Part shown: positions 59,629 to 64,000 of the stretch, piece after piece
How the letters are laid out: each line of letters begins with the position of its first letter
How positions within the stretch are numbered: position 1 is the first letter of the stretch
Assembly: GCF_001983175.1 (NCBI RefSeq)
Contig: NZ_MNPW01000017.1
Location: 1-64,000, forward strand
DNA from: Pseudomonas cedrina subsp. cedrina
GTDB lineage: Bacteria; Pseudomonadota; Gammaproteobacteria; Pseudomonadales; Pseudomonadaceae
DNA: 64,000 nt
Reading direction: 5' to 3'
The notes under the pieces: model-generated
Told to the model about the DNA's origin: nothing
The model's input: only the letters and a program-made list of their open reading frames with translations
Database searches by the model: none
Position numbers and translations under genes: made by a program

Positions 59629-60552
59629 CTACGGTTTTACAGCCCGTTCTTTCTTATCATTCTCCAGCCAGCGATCGATGCTGTAGTTCTTCAACCACCC
59701 ATCGTCATTACGGCTGCCGAAGATGCTGTGACCATTGGCTTTATAACTGTCCAGAGAAGCCATCAACCCGGGCCTTTCCAGAAGATTCTTGGCCAGGTAT
59801 ACCTGTTGTTCGCTGTATTTTTTCAAAGGAAACCCCGTGCGAGCATCCCGCAGAGGCTCACCGTTGTTGCCCAGTTGATTAGGGTCCTTGCTCATTTCGA
59901 TAATCGTGTCTTTGTTCACATACCGATGTTTTTGTGCCCCGAAAAGGAAATTGTAATCCTCCGACTTGTCTCGTAAATCATCGAACATCCCCCGGAATGC
60001 TTCGACAACCTGTGCGTCGGTTTTCGCATGGAACGGATCAGCGCTCTGCGTGTTGGGGTTGGTATTGCCGATTTGTGAGCCAGCAGCATCGGCAAGGCTT
60101 TCATGGGTAATTTCACCACCCTTTGCGATGATGGCCTCGTTCAGCCGAGGGCGGTTGAGTATCTCCCGCGCCAACATGATGGTGCGCTCCGAGACTTTGC
60201 TGCTGCTGGGTTCCTCCTTGGCTATTTCCTGCAAAGATCCCTGGGTCAGGCGGCCATCTTTCTTGAAGGCGTCCAGCAAGGAAAGATTGTTCTTCAGATC
60301 GGTCGCCAGCAAATGGTCGTCTGAGCTGACAAAGGGGTTCCCGACCTTGCTCATACCTCCGTACAGATTCTGGCCGTCAAAGTGCCGGTCGGCACCATTC
60401 GCAAAACGGCCATTGATTGGCTGCGTCGCTGGCAGCGGCTTACCCAATGCACGGGCATCCACTTCATAGCGAGACTGACCACTCCCCATCGGCCCGGGTG
60501 TCATTGATGCCACCGTATGCCCGAAGCCTGGATTACTGACACTGCCACTCAT
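59629..60552 (-). CDS. Putative HrpL-regulated secreted protein with NolX/HrpF-like repeats
   Basis: A 307-residue hydrophilic protein. The first 50 residues are rich in Ser, Gly, Thr and Pro with few acidic residues (MSGSVSNPGFGHTVASMTPG), as in type III secreted proteins. Two related modules follow: about 85-157 (LLDAFKKDGRLTQGSLQEIA, LAREILNRPRLNEAI) and 183-297 (FRGMFDDL, YVNKDTIIEMSKDPNQLG, YLAKNLLERPGLMASLDSY, WLKNYSIDRWL). The module is shared with the gene at 61206-62015 and resembles repeats of NolX/HrpF translocon proteins. A perfect GGAGGTG ribosome site precedes the ATG, and a full hrp box lies 93 bases upstream. Function is not known; an effector, helper or translocator is possible. 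Confidence 0.72.
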   Translation of the reverse strand: MSGSVSNPGFGHTVASMTPGPMGSGQSRYEVDARALGKPLPATQPINGRFANGADRHFDGQNLYGGMSKVGNPFVSSDDHLLATDLKNNLSLLDAFKKDGRLTQGSLQEIAKEEPSSSKVSERTIMLAREILNRPRLNEAIIAKGGEITHESLADAAGSQIGNTNPNTQSADPFHAKTDAQVVEAFRGMFDDLRDKSEDYNFLFGAQKHRYVNKDTIIEMSKDPNQLGNNGEPLRDARTGFPLKKYSEQQVYLAKNLLERPGLMASLDSYKANGHSIFGSRNDDGWLKNYSIDRWLENDKKERAVKP

Positions 60553-60644
60553 GATTCACCTCCACCCTATCTGGATTCCAAGCTTGGGCCTCGATTGCCT
60601 GATCCTCGAAAACGCCTTGAGATCAACGTGGCACAAGCACCGAT

Positions 60645-60672
60645 TGAGTGGTGCCCGCAAAACAATGGTTCC
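60645..60672 (-). promoter_or_regulatory. hrp box upstream of the 307-residue protein gene
   Basis: On the minus strand this reads GGAACC-N15-CCACTCA, a full match to the HrpL promoter consensus, 93 bases before the start codon at 60552. Confidence 0.8.
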
Positions 60673-60776
60673 GAAGGCTGGCGTCCAGAACGCCAGGCGC
60701 ACCCCAGTGAATCTTGAGCGTTTGTAACCAGCTCAACGGGTCGCGTCTGCATCCAAGGGCAGTCCGCTCGCGGGAA

Positions 60777-61037
60777 TCACGGCACCTGGCGGCGGGATAA
60801 TTTGTTAAACCATTTGGAAAACGCTGAACGCCCAGGGCTGGGTGGCGACTCCTCCATGAGCACTCGAGCCCCCTTGTCAAAATCTTCGGCGGTGGGTGCC
60901 TTGAAGCTGGACTTGGGCAAGGAGGTGAGATTGAACTGCTGAGGCCGGAATGTCCTTGGGTCTTCTGTTTCCTGCCCAAGCCCGGCCAGAGTCGAGATGT
61001 ACTGGGAGTCAAGGGATTCAAATGATGTGGTATTCAT
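60777..61037 (-). CDS. Small putative HrpL-regulated protein, 86 residues
   Basis: An 86-residue protein (MNTTSFESLDSQYISTLAGL at the start, then TFRPQQFNLTSLPKSSFKAPTAEDF and a basic end FSKWFNKLSRRQVP). The Ser/Thr-rich, low-charge first 20 residues could be a type III secretion signal. It resembles no family I recognise. It may be a secreted helper, chaperone or small effector. A one-mismatch hrp box lies 64 bases upstream of the ATG at 61037. An ATG 14 codons earlier would leave almost no leader after that promoter, so I prefer the shorter form. The ribosome site is weak. Confidence 0.6.
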   Translation of the reverse strand: MNTTSFESLDSQYISTLAGLGQETEDPRTFRPQQFNLTSLPKSSFKAPTAEDFDKGARVLMEESPPSPGRSAFSKWFNKLSRRQVP

Positions 61038-61100
61038 GGTCCAGACCTGATCCGCTAGATGAAGGCCCCCACCCGCCATTAATGACCGGTGGATATTTTC

Positions 61101-61128
61101 TGGGTGGTGCTATTTCGCCAACGATTCC
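61101..61128 (-). promoter_or_regulatory. hrp box (one mismatch) upstream of the 86-residue protein gene
   Basis: On the minus strand this reads GGAATC-N15-CCACCCA. It differs from the consensus GGAACC-N15/16-CCACnnA at one base. It lies 64 bases before the start codon at 61037 and between two other genes with full hrp boxes. Confidence 0.65.
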
Positions 61129-61205
61129 TGCGTGAGTGGGCGTACTCCCGCCGCAAGCCCCCGCCACCCCCTGCCGCGTCGTGCGCGGCAGAGCGTAACC
61201 GGTGT

Positions 61206-62015
61206 CTACCTGAGCAGTGCGTATAGCTCCTGTCTTGAGATCCTTCCGTCGCGTTGCCAACCGATAATATTGTCCATCGCCGACATCAGGTCCGAACGGG
61301 CCAGGACTTCCTTCGACAACTGGGTGAGATGGTCCGTGTAAGGGTTGCCGGTCAACGGTTGCATTGCGCGCGCATTGAGATCCCTGAGCTTGATCGTGCT
61401 GCTGAAGTAGCCGCCCTTCAGCGCGTTGAAGTTACTCAGCATCTGCTGGACGAGTTGCTGGTCGTCACTGAGCTTCAATGGGTTGTCTGAACGCACAAAG
61501 CTGGCGATATCGTCCTTGGTCAAACGGCCATCCAGTGCCCCGGTGCTGCCATTGCGGTCGAGCGATTGCAGCAATCCGGGGCGCCGCAGCAGTTCCTTCG
61601 CCAACTTGATGTTCGAGTCCTGGTAGGGGTTACCGGTCAATGGTCGGTCGGCCACATTCTGCAAGCTGCGGGTCGTAACGTTGGGCGAAAACCAGTTGCC
61701 CTTGAACGCGCCGTAATTGTTCAAAAGTCGCTGGGCGAGCTGCTCGTTGCTTTGCTTGGAGTAGTAAGGGTCCGGCAGCGTCGGGTTCGGACGCGGCGGC
61801 GGACCAGGATTGGGCTGCAGGTTGCCCGGAAGCGGACGCGGCGGCGGGCCTGCGAAGATCGGGCCGCAATGACCGGACTGCGAGCTGAAATTGACGCCTA
61901 CCGTGACCTGGACAGTTGACGCGGCGGCGGACCGCTCGGTACGGGGCTTGGCGTCTCCAAGGGAGGCGTTATCGAGGGACGGCGCGACGCTCTGATTGTA
62001 GGCTGATACCGACAT
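61206..62015 (-). CDS. Putative HrpL-regulated secreted protein with two NolX/HrpF-like repeats
   Basis: A 269-residue protein. Residues 1-56 are Ser/Ala/Gln-rich (MSVSAYNQSVAPSLDNASLG), a plausible type III secretion signal; 57-83 are proline-rich (PPPRPLPGNLQPNPGPPPRP). Then two copies of an 83-residue module follow: 91-174 and 186-268. Each contains (Q)LxxxxLxNxxAxKGxxFS, LTGNPY, a LxKExLxR helix, and ends with a DG(R)(L/I)-helix resembling a degenerate EF-hand (LDGRLTKDDI; RDGRISRQEL). This matches repeats of NolX/HrpF proteins. A GGAGAA ribosome site precedes the ATG, and a perfect hrp box is 76 bases upstream. Function unknown. Confidence 0.75.
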   Translation of the reverse strand: MSVSAYNQSVAPSLDNASLGDAKPRTERSAAASTVQVTVGVNFSSQSGHCGPIFAGPPPRPLPGNLQPNPGPPPRPNPTLPDPYYSKQSNEQLAQRLLNNYGAFKGNWFSPNVTTRSLQNVADRPLTGNPYQDSNIKLAKELLRRPGLLQSLDRNGSTGALDGRLTKDDIASFVRSDNPLKLSDDQQLVQQMLSNFNALKGGYFSSTIKLRDLNARAMQPLTGNPYTDHLTQLSKEVLARSDLMSAMDNIIGWQRDGRISRQELYALLR

Positions 62016-62090
62016 TCTAGTTCTCCGGTTCGGTGTGTTCAGGTGCCTGACCTCGAGCCGCCGGGAAAACCGGCGCAGGCAGACATATCC

Positions 62091-62119
62091 TGTGTGGCAG
62101 AACTGTGGGAGACGGTTCC
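62091..62119 (-). promoter_or_regulatory. hrp box upstream of the two-repeat protein gene
   Basis: On the minus strand this reads GGAACC-N16-CCACACA, a full HrpL consensus. The start codon at 62015 is 76 bases downstream, a normal distance for HrpL promoters. Confidence 0.82.
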
Positions 62120-62172
62120 TGCGTCGGCTGAAAACTTCCAGAATCCTGGTAGGAAGCCTCTGACGATGTGGG

Positions 62173-62817
62173 CTATCCTGCGCCGCCCACCTGCTTGAGA
62201 CGGCTGAGTTTCTCGCGGCTGCCGCACACGCTCATCTGGCACCACTTGCGCTGCTTGTTCTTCGAAATATCAAGGAACACCCAATCGCAGTCGGTAGCGC
62301 CGCAACTGCGCAACGCGTGCAGATCACCCGACACCAGCAGTTGCGTAGCCTCTATGGCCAGACGCCCCAGCAACATGGCCGTCAGTTCCTGGGCGGTGGT
62401 ACAAGGCTTCCACCCCCAGGCGGGCTTACCCTCGACGGAACGCAGCACGCGCCGCTCGACACCTTGCACAAACGCCTGGTTGATCTGCTGCAACGACTCA
62501 TCGGGCGCGACGCCGCCTGACGACAACGGATAAAACACCCGGTAAAGGCATTCCCGGAACGCAATGATGCGGTCCAGGTCGGGTTGGTAGGCCATCGATG
62601 ACTCGAACACCATCGGCTTGTAGTCATCAAATTCCTGGGCAGAGACCAAGGAAGCATGGCGTGCCCATTCAAAGAAGAACCGAAAGCTGGTGAGTCGTTC
62701 CTCCACGACCTTGAGCGCAGTGCCGGGGCGACGGCCGTTGGTGGTATTGATAAAGTCCAATACCCGGGCCCCGCCAATCAGACGGATCGATTTTGCGGTG
62801 CCCGTGAAATGTGTCAT
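62173..62817 (-). CDS. CGNR zinc-finger (ABATE domain) transcriptional regulator
   Basis: A 214-residue protein. The N-terminal ABATE-type region (about 12-160; GGARVLDFINTT) precedes a C-terminal zinc finger with four cysteines, C172, C177, C193 and C198, in CGATDCDWVF and RKWCQMSVCGSR. The name-giving CGNR is CGSR here (198-201). The finger binds DNA in this family, and the ABATE part likely binds a ligand. It is transcribed toward the HrpL-type cluster, but the hrp box at 62091-62119 separates them. Target genes unknown. Confidence 0.88.
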   Translation of the reverse strand: MTHFTGTAKSIRLIGGARVLDFINTTNGRRPGTALKVVEERLTSFRFFFEWARHASLVSAQEFDDYKPMVFESSMAYQPDLDRIIAFRECLYRVFYPLSSGGVAPDESLQQINQAFVQGVERRVLRSVEGKPAWGWKPCTTAQELTAMLLGRLAIEATQLLVSGDLHALRSCGATDCDWVFLDISKNKQRKWCQMSVCGSREKLSRLKQVGGAG

Positions 62818-62927
62818 GCCTGCTCCCGGAAAAAACGCGGTCTCCCTGCGATGGCGCAGATTACCTTGTTTTTCGCCATGGCAGACAGAGTGTGCCCCCG
62901 GCGCAAAGCCGGCGCAAAGACAGACGG

Positions 62928-63542
62928 CTAACTGTTAGCGTCGTTGTGCGTCAGCCAATCAAGAATGGTCTCGACCGACCGTTCCACTGAAAGCGCCTGG
63001 GTATTCAAGTGCACTTCCGGAAACACCGGCACGTCATAACGGGCGTCAATACCGGTGAAATTCTTGATCAAGCCTGCGCGGGCTTTTTTATACAGGCCCT
63101 TGGGATCCCGTTGTTCGGCGGTTTCCAACGGCGCGTCGACGTGCACTTCAACAAAGCACTCGTTGCCGATAATCGAGCGCGCGCAGTGCCGGCTGGCGGA
63201 CGAGGGTGAAATCAGCGCCACGATCACCACCAGTCCCGCGTCGAGCATCAACCGCGCGACTTCGGCCACGCGCCGGATATTCTCATCGCGGTCGCCGTCG
63301 GTAAAACCCAAGTCGCGGCATAACCCGCCGCGCACCGAGTCGCCATCGATAATCGCGGTCATCCGCCCCTGTTTGTGCAGCGCGACGTCCAGCGCATCGG
63401 CGATGGTCGACTTGCCGGACGCGGAAATGCCGGTCAACCAGATGACCACGGGCTTCTGCGACATCCGCGAGTGTTCGGCGCGCCCGTGACTGAAGGCGAA
63501 CGCATGCAGGTTCTGGCCCGGGCTGTCAGGAAAATAGCTCAT
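62928..63542 (-). CDS. cysC: Adenylylsulfate kinase CysC
   Basis: A 204-residue protein with the APS kinase domain. The P-loop is GISASGKST (residues 38-46), followed by DGDSVRGGLCRDLGFTDGDRDENIRRVAEVA and the FVEVHVDAPLETAEQRDPKGLYKKARAG segment. It phosphorylates APS to PAPS. No sulfate adenylyltransferase (cysDN) adjoins. Instead, it overlaps an MFS transporter gene by 4 bases, an unusual partner. The N-terminal 27 residues before MSQKPVVIW may be untranslated if that internal ATG is used. Confidence 0.9.
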   Translation of the reverse strand: MSYFPDSPGQNLHAFAFSHGRAEHSRMSQKPVVIWLTGISASGKSTIADALDVALHKQGRMTAIIDGDSVRGGLCRDLGFTDGDRDENIRRVAEVARLMLDAGLVVIVALISPSSASRHCARSIIGNECFVEVHVDAPLETAEQRDPKGLYKKARAGLIKNFTGIDARYDVPVFPEVHLNTQALSVERSVETILDWLTHNDANS

Positions 63543-64000
63543 GGCTGCTCGCCCTTTTTGATCGAAACAGGCTGTTTGCCCAACAGGAACACCATCAGGC
63601 ATTGCACGAACAGCAACAGCGCAACCACCCAGTAGACGGTCGAGAACGAGCCGGTCAGGTCCTTGGAGAATCCGCCCAGGAAATTGCCGCACACCCCGCC
63701 CAGGCCGATCAGCACATTGGCAATGCCGAAGGCCTGGGTCAGTCGGCTGACCGGCACGATTTGCCCGATGTAACTGGGGACCAGCCCGAAGATGGGGTAA
63801 AACGCCAACGCAAACAGAAACGCCGCCAGGTAGAACAACGGCAGGCTGTTGAAACCAAACACCAGGATGGCGGCCAACCCGGCACTGAGGAAACACATCG
63901 CCAGCGACGCCCGCACGCCCACTTTGTCGGCGATCCAGCCCACCAGAAAGCCCGACGCCATGCCCACGGCACCGATCGTGGTCCAGATAAACCCGGCGTC
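63539..64000 (-). CDS. MFS transporter, C-terminal part (partial)
   Basis: The reading frame enters from beyond base 64000 and ends at 63539. The visible 153 residues contain about five helices (FLVGWIADKVGVRASLAMCFLSAGLAAILVFG; LAFYPIFGLVPSYIGQIVPV; FSTVYWVVALLLFVQCLMVFLLG) and motif A-like GWIADKVGVR, typical of the second half of a major facilitator permease, probably of the sugar phosphate/anion-cation symporter type. Its stop overlaps cysC, so both lie in one operon that begins outside the window. Substrate cannot be told. Confidence 0.82.
   Translation of the reverse strand, partial: DAGFIWTTIGAVGMASGFLVGWIADKVGVRASLAMCFLSAGLAAILVFGFNSLPLFYLAAFLFALAFYPIFGLVPSYIGQIVPVSRLTQAFGIANVLIGLGGVCGNFLGGFSKDLTGSFSTVYWVVALLLFVQCLMVFLLGKQPVSIKKGEQP

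Noticed and set aside
61018..61260. 80-codon minus-strand ORF between the hrp-box genes
   Set aside because: It overlaps the better supported 86-residue gene, covers that gene's hrp box, and has no promoter or ribosome site of its own.
1..64000. tRNA, rRNA or known riboswitch genes
   Set aside because: No cloverleaf with TTCGAATC-type arms, no rRNA signature and no recognisable riboswitch core was found on reading the intergenic regions.

Overview
The window is chromosomal DNA of a Pseudomonas of the fluorescens group. The evidence is the high GC content, three families of inverted-repeat (REPIN-like) elements typical of that group, and many gene blocks whose order matches Pseudomonas loci (exa/erc/pqq, nosP-nahK, bqsPQRS, a PA2652-PA2654-like chemoreceptor block, codB-pucR-codA, vgrG-DUF4123-lipase). 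No rRNA, tRNA or CRISPR array was seen.

Layout. 0-0.5 kb: the tail of a probable transposase and a copy of a composite repeat. 0.5-2.5 kb: a TetR regulator divergent from copCD. 2.7-9.9 kb: a uronic acid module with an OprD-type porin, uronate dehydrogenase, an SMP-30-type lactonase, a TRAP transporter (P, Q, M) and an aldose 1-epimerase. Two matching promoter/operator units (GntR-like half sites) precede the porin and udh. 10.1-14.7 kb: an EmrAB-like efflux pair and a DASS transporter. 15.0-30.6 kb: the PQQ-dependent ethanol oxidation locus. It holds ErcS, ErcA, an isolated 23-residue pqqA, ExaC, a metallohydrolase and SoxYZ-like carrier pair, ExaB, ExaA, a pentapeptide protein, two LuxR-type response regulators, a CxxxCW rhodanese-like protein, and the NosP/NahK pair. 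30.9-35.5 kb: a shikimate dehydrogenase-like enzyme, small proteins, an AI-2E family permease and TrhP. 35.9-42.4 kb: two chemoreceptors around an amidase lipoprotein and a permease. 42.7-45.3 kb: bqsPQRS with a BqsR-type box. 45.4-51 kb: a patatin-like protein, QueD and cytosine uptake/deamination. 51-56.7 kb: an orphan T6SS vgrG island with a class 3 lipase and a candidate immunity lipoprotein.

The most unusual part is 57-62.2 kb. Four sequences matching the HrpL promoter (hrp box, GGAACC-N15/16-CCACnnA; one has a single mismatch) stand upstream of four genes. One encodes a DapF-fold protein in which both catalytic cysteines are serine. The other three are consecutive genes, two of which encode proteins built from a shared NolX/HrpF-like repeat. 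This looks like a small HrpL regulon island with no secretion apparatus genes in the window. The window ends in a CGNR zinc-finger regulator and a cysC-MFS pair.

Other structure includes a MITE-like element with terminal inverted repeats and a perfect 10-bp target duplication inserted into a REPIN, an ~800-bp inverted-repeat composite element, a Shine-Dalgarno-sequestering hairpin before a small ORF, and a response regulator without its phospho-accepting aspartate.
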